Of a DNA stretch of 50,776 nucleotides, positions 15,536-23,471 are shown piece by piece. Made by a program: the position numbers and the translations under genes. The DNA comes from DATLZC01 sp037444005. Lineage in GTDB: Bacteria; Chloroflexota; Dehalococcoidia; DSTF01; JACRBR01. Location of the stretch: contig JBBING010000009.1 in NCBI GenBank assembly GCA_037444005.1, positions 1 to 50,776 of the forward strand, in the 5' to 3' direction. The notes under the pieces were generated by a model. The model was not told the DNA's origin. It searched no databases and was given only the letters and a program-made list of their open reading frames with translations. Numbering within the stretch: the first letter of the stretch is position 1; each line of letters opens with the position of its first letter.

Positions 15536-16012
15536 TTAGTACGGGCGAACCACGGCCAGATAGACCATCGGCACGATGGCGAAGACGATGGCGAGGGAGA
15601 ACACCAGGGCGACGTTGTCGCGGAGGGCGTCCTCCAGGCCCGGGGTCATCCGCTTCTGCTTCGCCGCCGCCAGCGCTTCCAGATGCACCTTCCGGAGCCC
15701 CGTCGCCAGCAATGGAATGCAGACCAGCAGCACGAACAGGTAGATCGCCTCCAGCGTGACGAGCCAGCCCGTCGTGATGATGTTCAGGCCGAGGTCCGCC
15801 GTGAGGATGACGCCCGTCACCCCAGCGAAGATGGTCCCCGGCAGCAGCGCCGTCTGGTGCGCCGAGAGCGCATCGTCGAACGACTGGGCCTTCCGGTCGA
15901 GGTCTTCGGCGCGGTAGCCGCGATAGAGCGGCACGATGACGCCGCCGAGCCCGAACATCATGTAGAACAGCGCGAAGAAGTGCAGGCCGCGGAAGAGCTC
16001 CTCGGAACTCAC
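15536..16012 (-). CDS. Four-helix integral membrane protein of unknown function
   Basis: The 158-residue protein has four clear membrane segments at about residues 8-29, 57-79, 82-106 and 133-154, ending in YLAVVRPY. It resembles DUF2269-type or copper-resistance-D-like small membrane proteins, but I cannot assign a family firmly. It starts at the GTG at 16012, which forms a GTGA overlap with the pyrG stop, so its translation is coupled to CTP synthase. No conserved metal-ligand pattern stands out apart from one His in the first helix (GLHFFALFYMM). Confidence 0.72.
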   Translation of the reverse strand: MSSEELFRGLHFFALFYMMFGLGGVIVPLYRGYRAEDLDRKAQSFDDALSAHQTALLPGTIFAGVTGVILTADLGLNIITTGWLVTLEAIYLFVLLVCIPLLATGLRKVHLEALAAAKQKRMTPGLEDALRDNVALVFSLAIVFAIVPMVYLAVVRPY

Positions 16013-17670
16013 CCCTGCGCGACGCTCCGGGAAGCCACCTTCGCCTCGGCCTCTTCCGCCGGCGTCTCGCCGCGAGCCCTGCGGACGGCCGCCGCGACGA
16101 ACTCGCGGAAGAGCGGATGCGGCCGGTTGGGGCGCGACCGGAACTCCGGGTGGAACTGCGACCCCATCATGAAGGGATGGTCCGCGATCTCGGCGATCTC
16201 GACCAGGCCCCGCTCCGGGTTGACGCCGCTGGCGATGAGCCCCGCGGCCTCGAACGCCTCGCGATAGCGCCCGTTGAACTCCCAGCGGTGGCGGTGGCGC
16301 TCGACGACGCTTTCGACCCCGTAGATCGCCGCCGCCTTCGTGCCGGGCACGAGGTCGCACCGGTAGCCCCCGAGGCGCATCGTTCCGCCGAGGTCTTCGA
16401 TCCCCTCCTGCTCCGAGAGCAGGCTGATGACGGGATGCGGCGTGTCGGGGTCGAACTCGGTCGAGTTGGCGCCGGCGAGGCCCAGCACGTTGCGGGCGAA
16501 CTCGATGACCATGATCTGCATGCCGAGGCAGACGCCGAGATACGGCACGCGCTCCTCACGGGCCAGGCGCGCGGCTTCGAGCTTCCCCTCGATGCCGCGG
16601 CCCCCGAACCCGGGGCAGACCAGAATGCCGTCGAGCCCGCCCAGCAGCTCCGACGCCGGCCGCTCCTCGAGGTCCTCTGAATGCACCCAGCGGATGTCGA
16701 CCGCGACGTCGTTGGCGATGCCAGCGTGGATGAGCGCCTCTTTGATCGACAGGTACGCGTCGTGCAGCTCGACGTACTTGCCCACCACGCCGACGCTCAC
16801 CCGCCCGGAGGGGTGCTGGAGGCGTTCGACCATGGCCCGCCACTCCGTCAGGTCGCGGGAGGGCGCCGGGAGCTTCATGAGCTCGATGATGTAATCACCC
16901 AGGCCCGCCTCTTCGAGCGCGATGGGCACCTCGTAGATGCTCGGCATCGTCGGCAGCGGGATCACGCCGCGCTGCTCGACGTCGCAGAAGAGCGCGATCT
17001 TCGCCTTCAGCTCCTGCGAGACCGGATGGTCCGCGCGGCACACGATGATGTCGGGGTGCACGCCCATGCTGCGCAGCTCGCGCACGCTGTGCTGCGTCGG
17101 CTTCGTCTTGAGCTCGCGCGTCGAGGCGATGTACGGCAGGAACGTCACGTGGACGGAGAGCGTGTCCTCCGGGCGCTCCTCCCGCCGGATCTGGCGGATG
17201 GCCTCGAGGAAAGGCTGCCCCTCGATGTCGCCCACGGTGCCGCCGACTTCGACGATGACGACCTCGGCGCCCGTCTCGCGGCCGATGGCGCGCACGCGGC
17301 TCTTGATCTCGTTGGTGACGTGCGGGATGGCCTGGATGGTGCGGCCCAGGAACTCGCCCCGGCGCTCCTTGGCGATGACCGCCTGGTAGATCTGCCCCGT
17401 GGTGACGGAACTCAGCTTCGTCAGGTCCTCGTCGATGAAGCGCTCGTAGTGGCCGAGGTCGAGGTCGGTCTCGGCCCCGTCCTGGGTGACGAAGACCTCG
17501 CCGTGCTGGTAGGGCGACATGGTGCCCGGGTCGACGTTGAGGTAGGGGTCGAGCTTCTGGAGAGAGACGGTGACGCCGCGGGACTTGAGGATGCGGCCGA
17601 TGGCCGCTGTCGTGATGCCCTTACCGACGGAGCTGACTACACCGCCGGTGACGAAGATGTACTTCGGCAT
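16009..17670 (-). CDS. pyrG: CTP synthase
   Basis: PyrG aminates UTP to CTP using ATP and glutamine. The 553 residues comprise the amidoligase domain (TGGVVSSVGKGITTAAIGRI, QKLDPYLNVDPGTMSPYQHG) and a C-terminal class I glutaminase domain with the catalytic Cys in LGVCLGMQ and the His-Glu pair in FHPEFRSRPN. The ATG at 17670 matches the usual MPKYIFVTGG start; a longer frame to 17709 is not needed. A strong promoter lies at 17757-17785 and its leader can fold a GC-rich hairpin (about 17676-17694) next to the start, a possible translational control. A membrane protein and transaldolase gene follow. Confidence 0.97.
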   Translation of the reverse strand: MPKYIFVTGGVVSSVGKGITTAAIGRILKSRGVTVSLQKLDPYLNVDPGTMSPYQHGEVFVTQDGAETDLDLGHYERFIDEDLTKLSSVTTGQIYQAVIAKERRGEFLGRTIQAIPHVTNEIKSRVRAIGRETGAEVVIVEVGGTVGDIEGQPFLEAIRQIRREERPEDTLSVHVTFLPYIASTRELKTKPTQHSVRELRSMGVHPDIIVCRADHPVSQELKAKIALFCDVEQRGVIPLPTMPSIYEVPIALEEAGLGDYIIELMKLPAPSRDLTEWRAMVERLQHPSGRVSVGVVGKYVELHDAYLSIKEALIHAGIANDVAVDIRWVHSEDLEERPASELLGGLDGILVCPGFGGRGIEGKLEAARLAREERVPYLGVCLGMQIMVIEFARNVLGLAGANSTEFDPDTPHPVISLLSEQEGIEDLGGTMRLGGYRCDLVPGTKAAAIYGVESVVERHRHRWEFNGRYREAFEAAGLIASGVNPERGLVEIAEIADHPFMMGSQFHPEFRSRPNRPHPLFREFVAAAVRRARGETPAEEAEAKVASRSVAQG

Positions 17671-17756
17671 GCCTGTCTGCCCCGGCCGGCCCGGGGCTCC
17701 ACCCCGCAAACAAACGCGGCGCCGCTCCGCTCGGGGCGGAGTAGCGCCCGTCCATC

Positions 17757-17785
17757 ATTCTACGAGCGCCGCCCTGCGCTGTCAA
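17757..17785 (-). promoter_or_regulatory. pyrG: pyrG operon promoter
   Basis: On the minus strand TTGACA (17780-17785), a 17-bp spacer and TAGAAT (17757-17762) form one of the best promoters in the window, about 80 nt ahead of the pyrG ATG. Confidence 0.75.
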
Positions 17786-17828
17786 CGGCAAAACCGCGAA
17801 ACCGCGAAGGCGGACGCGCAGTTCCTGT

Positions 17829-18065
17829 CTAGCCCCCGACCATGTTGATCATCAGCTCGACGCGATCGCCGTCCTTCAGCGGCCGGCGGGGGTCCGCATG
17901 CTCGTCGTTGACGATGACCACGATGGCGTCGGCCTCGTCGCCGGAAAAGCCTTCCGCGTGGATGAGGTCGATGGGGCGGAGCCCTTCGCGAAAGGGCACC
18001 TCGTAGCTGTCCCTCCCGGAGAGGGAGCGCTCGGCCAGGAGGCTGTAGAGCTTCACGCGCACCAC
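17829..18065 (-). CDS. MoaD/ThiS-like beta-grasp sulfur carrier protein
   Basis: The 78-residue protein has the size and pattern of a ubiquitin-like sulfur carrier: MVRVKLYSLLAERSL at the start, a central VVIVNDEHADPRRPLKDGDR and the diagnostic C-terminal Gly-Gly (MINMVGG), which is adenylated and thiocarboxylated. MoaD donates sulfur to molybdopterin. It is divergent from an AOR-family gene, so a role in making the tungsten pterin for that enzyme is likely. The GTG at 18065 has no clear ribosome-binding site; a second GTG four codons in is possible. It is 158 bp upstream of pyrG on the same strand, but pyrG has its own promoter. Confidence 0.8.
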   Translation of the reverse strand: MVRVKLYSLLAERSLSGRDSYEVPFREGLRPIDLIHAEGFSGDEADAIVVIVNDEHADPRRPLKDGDRVELMINMVGG

Positions 18066-18102
18066 GACATCAGGATAGCGCGCCGCATTTGCGAAGCGCT
18101 GA

Positions 18103-18132
18103 TTGACGAAACGAAGGGCCGAAACCTATACT
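18103..18132 (+). promoter_or_regulatory. Promoter of the AOR-family gene
   Basis: TTGACG (18103-18108), 18 bp and TATACT (18127-18132) lie about 80 bp ahead of the AOR start, in the divergent interval shared with the MoaD-like gene. Confidence 0.65.
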
Positions 18133-18209
18133 CGCACATGCTCCGGCCACGCCGGGGCGGCCCCTTTGTCGTTCCCCGGGGTGTCGGTTCAGAAGGGAGA
18201 AGCCGCCTC

Positions 18210-20063
18210 ATGCTCAACGAAGCCGTCAACGGCAAGATCCTCAACGTCAATCTCTCGACCGGCGAGATCACCCCAGAGGAGCTGCCCGAGGAGCTGTACC
18301 GCCACTACCTCGGGGGCTACGGCCTCGGGGCGCGCCTGCTGTTCGACCGCATCCCGAAGGGCGCCGACCCGCTCGGACCCGACAACATCCTCGGGCTCTT
18401 TCCGGGCCTGCTGACCGGGACGCCGCTCTTCGGGATCCGCTACCAGGCGGTGACGAAGTCACCCAAGACCGGCGGCTGGGGCGACGCGAACGGCGGCGGC
18501 GATTTCGGGCCTCACCTGAAGTTCGCCGGCTGGGACGGCCTGCTCCTCTACGGCCAGGCCGAGAAGCCGGTGTACCTGCTCATCGAAGACGAGAAGGCCG
18601 AGCTCCGCGACGCCTCCGACCTGTGGGGCATGATGGCCATCGATGTCGAGGAGAAGCTCAAGGAGCGGCACGGCAAGAAGGCGAGCGTCGCCTGCATCGG
18701 CCCGGCGGGGGAGAAGCTCTCGCTCATGGCGGGCATCTGCAACGAGCGAGGCCGGCTGGCCGCCCGCAGCGGCGTCGGCGCCGTGATGGGCTCCAAGCGG
18801 CTCAAGGCCGTCGTGGTCGTCGCCTCGAAGAAGATCCTCGGACAGCAGGCGGCGACGCCCCACGTCAAAACCGCGCTGGCCGAATTCGCCGCGCCCGTCG
18901 CCGGCTTTTTCCGCAAGTACGGCACCACAGGCATCACGAATATGTCCGCCATGTCGGGCGACGCGCCCGTCAAGAACTGGGGCGGCGCCGGCATGGTCGA
19001 CTTCCAGGCCGGCATGCAGCTCACCGGCGACGCCTTCAACGCCAAGATGGAGCGCACCTACGGCTGCTGGCACTGCCCGCTCTCCTGCGGCGCCGAGAGC
19101 GTCGAGTCCGATAACCCGAAGTTCCCGTACCCCCGCCACACGCACCGCGCCGAGTACGAGACGGCGACCTCGTTCGGCACCCTCGCGCTGAACAGCGACC
19201 TCGACTCGCTGCTGTACGCCAACCATCTGTGCAACCAGTACGGGCTCGACACCATCTCCGCCGGGGCGACCATCGCGTTCGCCATCGAGTGCTACGAGAA
19301 CGGCCTCATCTCGAAAGAGGACACGGACGGGCTCGACCTGCGCTGGGGCAACGCCGAGGCCATCATCGAGATGCTGCACAAGATCGGGAAGAAGGAGGGC
19401 ATCGGCGAGCTCTTCGGCGACGGCATCCGCCGCGCGGCGGAGAAGCTCGGCGGCCGGGCGTGGGAGTTCGCCATGGAGGTCGGCGGCGAGGAGCTGCCGA
19501 TGCACGACCCGAAGCTCCAGCCCGAGTACTTCACGACGTACAAGCTCGACCCGACGCCGGCGCGCCACACCCAGTACGAGGGGGCCGCGCGGTCGGGCTG
19601 GAACATCCCGCCGGCGCCGCAGGACCGCACCGTGTACGCCGGCCGCGGCGAACACCATAAGGGCGCCTCGGAGTACATGCACATCGTCAACGCCACCGGC
19701 CAGTGCATGTTCATCATGATGGCGGCGCCCAACCACCGGATCCCTGAATGGGTCAACGCCATGACGGGATGGGACACCACCATCGAGGAGCTCCGCCAGA
19801 CGGGCGAGCGGATCGCCAACCTGCGGATGGCGTTCAACGTCCGCGAGGGCGATATCGTCACGCGGCGTCGCGTGCCCGGCCGGCTGGTGGGGAACCCGCC
19901 GCTCCAGGCCGGACCCCACAAGGACATCACTATCGACACGGAGACGATGCAGCGCGAGTTCCTGCAAGCGTGCGACTGGGACCCGGAGACAGCGGCGCCG
20001 AGCCGGCGCAAGCTCGAGTCCCTGGGCCTGGCCGACGTCGCGGAGGCCATCGGCGCGAAGTAG
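18210..20063 (+). CDS. Aldehyde:ferredoxin oxidoreductase family tungsten enzyme
   Basis: The 617-residue enzyme shows the AOR signatures: LGGYGLGARLLFDRIPKGAD, the pterin-binding GWGDANGGGDFGPHLKFAG, GPAGEKLSLMAGICNERGR, and 4Fe-4S cysteines Cys286-x2-Cys289-x3-Cys293 (CWHCPLSC) with the distal Cys499 in NATGQCMF. AOR enzymes oxidise aldehydes to acids with ferredoxin as acceptor, using a tungsten bis-pterin. The family also includes enzymes with other substrates, so the exact substrate is open. The ATG at 18210 follows AGAAGGGAG. It has a good promoter and a strong hairpin after the stop, and is divergent from a MoaD-like gene. No ferredoxin gene is adjacent. Confidence 0.93.
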   Translation: MLNEAVNGKILNVNLSTGEITPEELPEELYRHYLGGYGLGARLLFDRIPKGADPLGPDNILGLFPGLLTGTPLFGIRYQAVTKSPKTGGWGDANGGGDFGPHLKFAGWDGLLLYGQAEKPVYLLIEDEKAELRDASDLWGMMAIDVEEKLKERHGKKASVACIGPAGEKLSLMAGICNERGRLAARSGVGAVMGSKRLKAVVVVASKKILGQQAATPHVKTALAEFAAPVAGFFRKYGTTGITNMSAMSGDAPVKNWGGAGMVDFQAGMQLTGDAFNAKMERTYGCWHCPLSCGAESVESDNPKFPYPRHTHRAEYETATSFGTLALNSDLDSLLYANHLCNQYGLDTISAGATIAFAIECYENGLISKEDTDGLDLRWGNAEAIIEMLHKIGKKEGIGELFGDGIRRAAEKLGGRAWEFAMEVGGEELPMHDPKLQPEYFTTYKLDPTPARHTQYEGAARSGWNIPPAPQDRTVYAGRGEHHKGASEYMHIVNATGQCMFIMMAAPNHRIPEWVNAMTGWDTTIEELRQTGERIANLRMAFNVREGDIVTRRRVPGRLVGNPPLQAGPHKDITIDTETMQREFLQACDWDPETAAPSRRKLESLGLADVAEAIGAK

Positions 20064-20090
20064 CGTCAGCTCCGAAGCGGATGCAGACCG

Positions 20091-20120
20091 GCGAGGCCGC
20101 CTCGCGCGAGGCGGCCTCGC
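20091..20120 (+). terminator. Perfect 30-bp hairpin after the AOR gene
   Basis: A perfect inverted repeat with 15-bp halves (GCGAGGCCGCCTCGC and its complement) lies 28 bp after the AOR stop. There is no T-run after it, so it may act as a factor-dependent terminator or a 3' stabilising hairpin. Confidence 0.5.
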
Positions 20121-20161
20121 CGCGTGATCACCACCGGGCCCCGGCTGGCGCCGGACGGCCC

Positions 20162-20215
20162 TTGACGGAGGCTTCGAGGGGCGATAGGCTTCGGGTTGCT
20201 AGTGAACGTTCACTA
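20162..20215 (+). promoter_or_regulatory. tetR-type gene promoter with perfect operator palindrome
   Basis: TTGACG (20162-20167), 17 bp and TAGGCT (20185-20190) form a moderate promoter. Immediately downstream is the perfect 16-bp palindrome TAGTGAACGTTCACTA (20200-20215), with outer TTG/CAA extending the symmetry. Its position over the predicted start point suggests autorepression by the TetR protein. Confidence 0.65.
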
Positions 20216-20236
20216 ACAACCGACGGAGCATCGCCG

Positions 20237-20968
20237 ATGCCTCGAGCGAGGCGCCTGCCCGCCGCGGCCCGCCGCCGCCAGATCCTCGAGACCGCCCGCG
20301 CGACCTTCGCACAGCAGGGCTACGAAAAGACCTCGACCGCCGACCTGGCCCGCGCGGCCGGGCTCTCGGAGGCCGCGCTCTATCGCCACTTCGCGGGCAA
20401 GAAGGAGCTCTTCCTCGAGGTCATCCGCTCGACCGGCCCGAAGCTCCTCGACATCTGGGAAGACATCTCGTACCAGGTCGAGGACCCGGTCGAGACGCTG
20501 TGGGCCATCGGCGTGCACTACTACGACCACCTCCGGAGCCACAGCGCGAACATGAAGCTGCAGTTCCGCGCGCTCTCCGACGCCGACGACCCCGACATCC
20601 GCGAGGCGCTGAGGGCCAACTTCGCAGCGTTCGTCGACTTCGTGTCGGACACCCTCGAGGAAGGGAAGGTCCGGGGCATCGTGCGGCGAGAGGTCGACTC
20701 CCGGCTGGTCGCGTGGCAGTTCCTCGGCATCGGCCTCATGCTCGACACGCTCCACCTGCTCGGCTTCGACGACGAGATCGACCGCCGCGGCGTCGAGCAG
20801 TGGGGACGGCTGTACCTGGACGCCATCCGGGCGCGGCCGACGGAGCGGAGGCGGAACATCGCCGGCCTGCCGTTCCCGCTGGACGGGGTCCCGGTCTACG
20901 TCGGGGCCGCGGAGCCGCTGCCGGTGGCGCCGCCCGGGGCATCGATGGATACATTGACTCTTACGTAA
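20237..20968 (+). CDS. TetR family transcriptional regulator of the acyl-CoA dehydrogenase array
   Basis: The 243-residue protein has a TetR N-terminal helix-turn-helix (about residues 14-60) containing TSTADLARAAGLSEAALYRH followed by FAGKKELFLEV. The C-terminal helical domain is of the FadR-like type used to sense acyl-CoA or other lipid-like ligands, with ALYRHF and LLGFDDEIDRRGVEQW readable. Its own promoter carries a perfect palindrome. The stop codon (TAA, 20966-20968) lies inside the operator of the next promoter. The array that follows in the same direction is its probable target; the ligand is unknown. ACGGAG precedes the ATG at 20237. Confidence 0.88.
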   Translation: MPRARRLPAAARRRQILETARATFAQQGYEKTSTADLARAAGLSEAALYRHFAGKKELFLEVIRSTGPKLLDIWEDISYQVEDPVETLWAIGVHYYDHLRSHSANMKLQFRALSDADDPDIREALRANFAAFVDFVSDTLEEGKVRGIVRREVDSRLVAWQFLGIGLMLDTLHLLGFDDEIDRRGVEQWGRLYLDAIRARPTERRRNIAGLPFPLDGVPVYVGAAEPLPVAPPGASMDTLTLT

Positions 20969-20981
20969 GAGTTCGTAGAAT
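20954..20981 (+). promoter_or_regulatory. Promoter and operator of the acyl-CoA dehydrogenase array
   Basis: TTGACT (20954-20959), a 16-bp spacer and TAGAAT (20976-20981) lie 55 bp ahead of the first dehydrogenase. The perfect 16-bp palindrome ACTCTTACGTAAGAGT (20957-20972) overlaps the -35 box and the spacer, and contains the TAA stop of the upstream TetR gene. Half-sites differ from the TetR gene's own palindrome although both are centred on ACGT, so the same or another regulator may bind. Confidence 0.7.
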
Positions 20982-21035
20982 GGTCGCCGCTGTCCGACCG
21001 GAGGCCGTCGGCGGCGCAGAGCGAGGGTTCGGCGC

Positions 21036-22256
21036 GTGGAGTTTCGCGACAGTCCGGAAGAGGCCGCCTTCCGCAAGGAGGTCCGCGAGTTTATCGAACG
21101 TGAGCTGCCGAAGGGCATCAGCCGGCGCGGCCTCACCGCCATGTTCGGCGGCGGCGGAACCGACACGGAGCTCTCCCCTGAGGAGTTCCGAGAGGCGCAC
21201 CGGACCTGGGTCCGCAAGCTCGCCGCCCGCGGGTGGATCGCCCCGGCGTGGCCCAAGGAGTACGGCGGCGCGGGCCTCTCCGTGATGCAGCAGTTCATCT
21301 TCAATCAGGAGATGGCCCGGGCGGGCGCGCCGCGGGGCGCAGGCCTGGGCATCGGCGTCGGCTGGGCCGGCCCGACCATCATCCTTTACGGGACCGAGGA
21401 GCAGAAGAAGCGCTGGTTGCCGGGCATCCTCTCGGGAGAGGAGTTCTGGTGCCAGGGCTTCAGCGAGCCTGGCGCCGGCTCCGACCTCGCCTCCCTCCAG
21501 ACCCGCGCCGTCCGCGACGGCGACGACTACGTCATCAACGGCCAGAAGATCTGGACCTCGGGCGCGCACATCGCCAAATACATGATTCTCCTGGCCCGCA
21601 CCGACCCGGACGCGCCCAAGCACAAGGGCATCAGCTACTTCGTCGTGGACATGAAGAGCCCGGGGATCACCGTGCGCCCGCTGGTCAACATGGCCGGCAA
21701 CCACGACTTCAACGAGGTGTTCTTCGACAACGTCCGCGTGCCGAAAGAGAACCTCATCGGCGAGGAGAACCGCGGCTGGTACATCGGGACCACGACGCTC
21801 GACTTCGAGCGCTCCAACATCGCCACCAGCGTCTCCCACGGCCTCATGGTGCGCGACCTCATCGACTACGCCCGCCAGCGCGAGGGCGACCCCTCGGTCG
21901 CGCGGGCGCGGACGCTGCCCATGCAGATCGAGCTCGCCGACCGGCTCATCGAATCGGAGGTCGAGCAGCTCTTCTCGTACGCGGTCGTGTCGCTGCAGGC
22001 GCGGGGTCTCGTGCCCAACAAGGAGGCCTCGATCGCGAAGCTGTTCGGCTCGGAGCTCGACGTCCGCATCGCGGGGACCGCCCTCAAGCTGTTCGGGCTT
22101 TACGGGCAGCTCGACCGCGGGAGCCCGTACGCGCCGCTCGGGGGCCGGCCGGCCAGCGTGTACATGTACGCCACGACGAGCCCCATCGGCGGGGGCACGT
22201 CGGAGATCCAGCGGAACATCATCGCCCAGCGAGGACTGGGCCTGCCGCGGGCGTAG
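21036..22256 (+). CDS. Acyl-CoA dehydrogenase, FadE26/ChsE4-like alpha-type subunit (1 of 5)
   Basis: This 406-residue flavoprotein would oxidise an acyl-CoA at the alpha-beta bond. Readable elements are the N-terminal MEFRDSPEEAAFRKEVREF, WIAPAWPKEYGGAG, the acyl-CoA/FAD loop FSEPGAGSDLASLQTRAVRD, INGQKIWTSGAH, TTLDFERS with Glu258, and GGGTSEIQRNIIAQRG at the end. The usual C-terminal catalytic Glu (YEGT) is Gly; Glu258 matches the position that serves as base in the FadE26/ChsE4 type. The QFGRPIG element is absent, which suggests it needs a beta partner. It has an insert at about 26-50 (GLTAMFGGGGTDTEL) that its neighbours lack. The start is GTG at 21036. Confidence 0.88.
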   Translation: MEFRDSPEEAAFRKEVREFIERELPKGISRRGLTAMFGGGGTDTELSPEEFREAHRTWVRKLAARGWIAPAWPKEYGGAGLSVMQQFIFNQEMARAGAPRGAGLGIGVGWAGPTIILYGTEEQKKRWLPGILSGEEFWCQGFSEPGAGSDLASLQTRAVRDGDDYVINGQKIWTSGAHIAKYMILLARTDPDAPKHKGISYFVVDMKSPGITVRPLVNMAGNHDFNEVFFDNVRVPKENLIGEENRGWYIGTTTLDFERSNIATSVSHGLMVRDLIDYARQREGDPSVARARTLPMQIELADRLIESEVEQLFSYAVVSLQARGLVPNKEASIAKLFGSELDVRIAGTALKLFGLYGQLDRGSPYAPLGGRPASVYMYATTSPIGGGTSEIQRNIIAQRGLGLPRA

Positions 22257-22278
22257 CCTGCGTCCGGAGGAGGCGACC

Positions 22279-23454
22279 ATGGACTTTCGCGACACGCCAG
22301 AAGAAGCGGCCTTCCGAAAGGAGGTCTGCGACTTCCTCGACCGGGAGCTGCCCGACTCCCTGAAGAACGTCGACCCGCGGGAGGACCCGGGCGCGCTCCG
22401 TGAGGGGCTGCGTGAGTGGCGCAAGAAGCTCGCGGCCAAGGGCTGGATCGCCCCCGCCTGGCCCAAGGAGTACGGCGGCGCTGGCATGACCGTCATGCAG
22501 CAGTTCATCATGAACGAGGAGTTCGCCGAGCACCGCGCTCCCCAGGTCGGCGGCATGGGCGTCTCCATGGTCGGCCCGACCCTCATCGTGCACGGCAGCG
22601 AGGAGCAGAAGAAGGAGCACCTCCCACGCATTCTGTCGGGCGAGGTGCAGTGGTGCCAGGGCTTCAGTGAGCCCGGCGCCGGCTCCGACCTCGCCTCCCT
22701 CCAGACCCGCGCCGTCCGCGACGGCGACGACTACGTCATCAACGGCCAGAAGATCTGGACCTCGGGCGCGCAGTTCGCCGACTGGATGTTCATGCTGGCC
22801 CGCACGGATCCGGAAGCGCCGAAACACAAGGGCATCAGCTACTTCCTCGTCGACATGAAGTCGCCCGGGATCACGGTGCGGCCGCTGGTCAACATGGCGG
22901 GAAGCGCCGCCTTCAACGAGGTCTTCTTCGATAACGTCCGCGTGCCCGCCCGCAACCTCGTGGGCGAGGAGAACCGCGGCTGGTACATCGGCACCACGAC
23001 GCTCGACTTCGAGCGCTCGAGCATCGGCAACGCCGTCGGCCTGCGGCAGACCATGGACGACCTCATCCGCTACGGGCGCGAGCACGCCGGAGACGGCACG
23101 AGCCGGCTCCTCCGGGAGCCGTCCATCCGCCTGGAGCTGGCGGACCGCTACGTCGAGGTCCACGTCGCCCGGCTCATGTCGTACCGGGTCATCTCGATGC
23201 AGGCGAAAGGCCTCATCCCGAACCACGAGGCGTCGATGACAAAGCTCTTCACCACGGAGCTGAGCCAGCGCATCGCCCGGACGGCTGTGAAGCTGCTCGG
23301 CCTGTACGGGCAGGTCTATGGCGAGCGGGCGCCGATGCGCGGGCGGTTCGAGCGGATGTACCTCCAGACCGTGGCCTCGACCATCGCCGGGGGCACGTCG
23401 GAGATTCAGCGGAACATCATCGCGACGCGGGGGCTGGGGTTGCCCCGCGACTGA
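22279..23454 (+). CDS. Acyl-CoA dehydrogenase, FadE26/ChsE4-like alpha-type subunit (2 of 5)
   Basis: The 391-residue paralogue lies 22 bp after copy 1 and opens MDFRDTPEEAAFRKEVCDFL. Internal Glu245 is in TLDFERSS; the C-terminal site reads TIAGGTSEIQRN, again Gly in place of Glu. A 98-bp block (22675-22772) is identical to copy 1 (21471-21568), silent positions included, which points to recent duplication or gene conversion. The substrate-pocket helices near 90-100 (VGGMGVSMVGP) and 255-280 differ clearly from copy 1, so substrate preference is probably different. GGAGG precedes the ATG. Confidence 0.88.
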   Translation: MDFRDTPEEAAFRKEVCDFLDRELPDSLKNVDPREDPGALREGLREWRKKLAAKGWIAPAWPKEYGGAGMTVMQQFIMNEEFAEHRAPQVGGMGVSMVGPTLIVHGSEEQKKEHLPRILSGEVQWCQGFSEPGAGSDLASLQTRAVRDGDDYVINGQKIWTSGAQFADWMFMLARTDPEAPKHKGISYFLVDMKSPGITVRPLVNMAGSAAFNEVFFDNVRVPARNLVGEENRGWYIGTTTLDFERSSIGNAVGLRQTMDDLIRYGREHAGDGTSRLLREPSIRLELADRYVEVHVARLMSYRVISMQAKGLIPNHEASMTKLFTTELSQRIARTAVKLLGLYGQVYGERAPMRGRFERMYLQTVASTIAGGTSEIQRNIIATRGLGLPRD

Positions 23455-23471
23455 CAGAAAGGGACCGCAAG

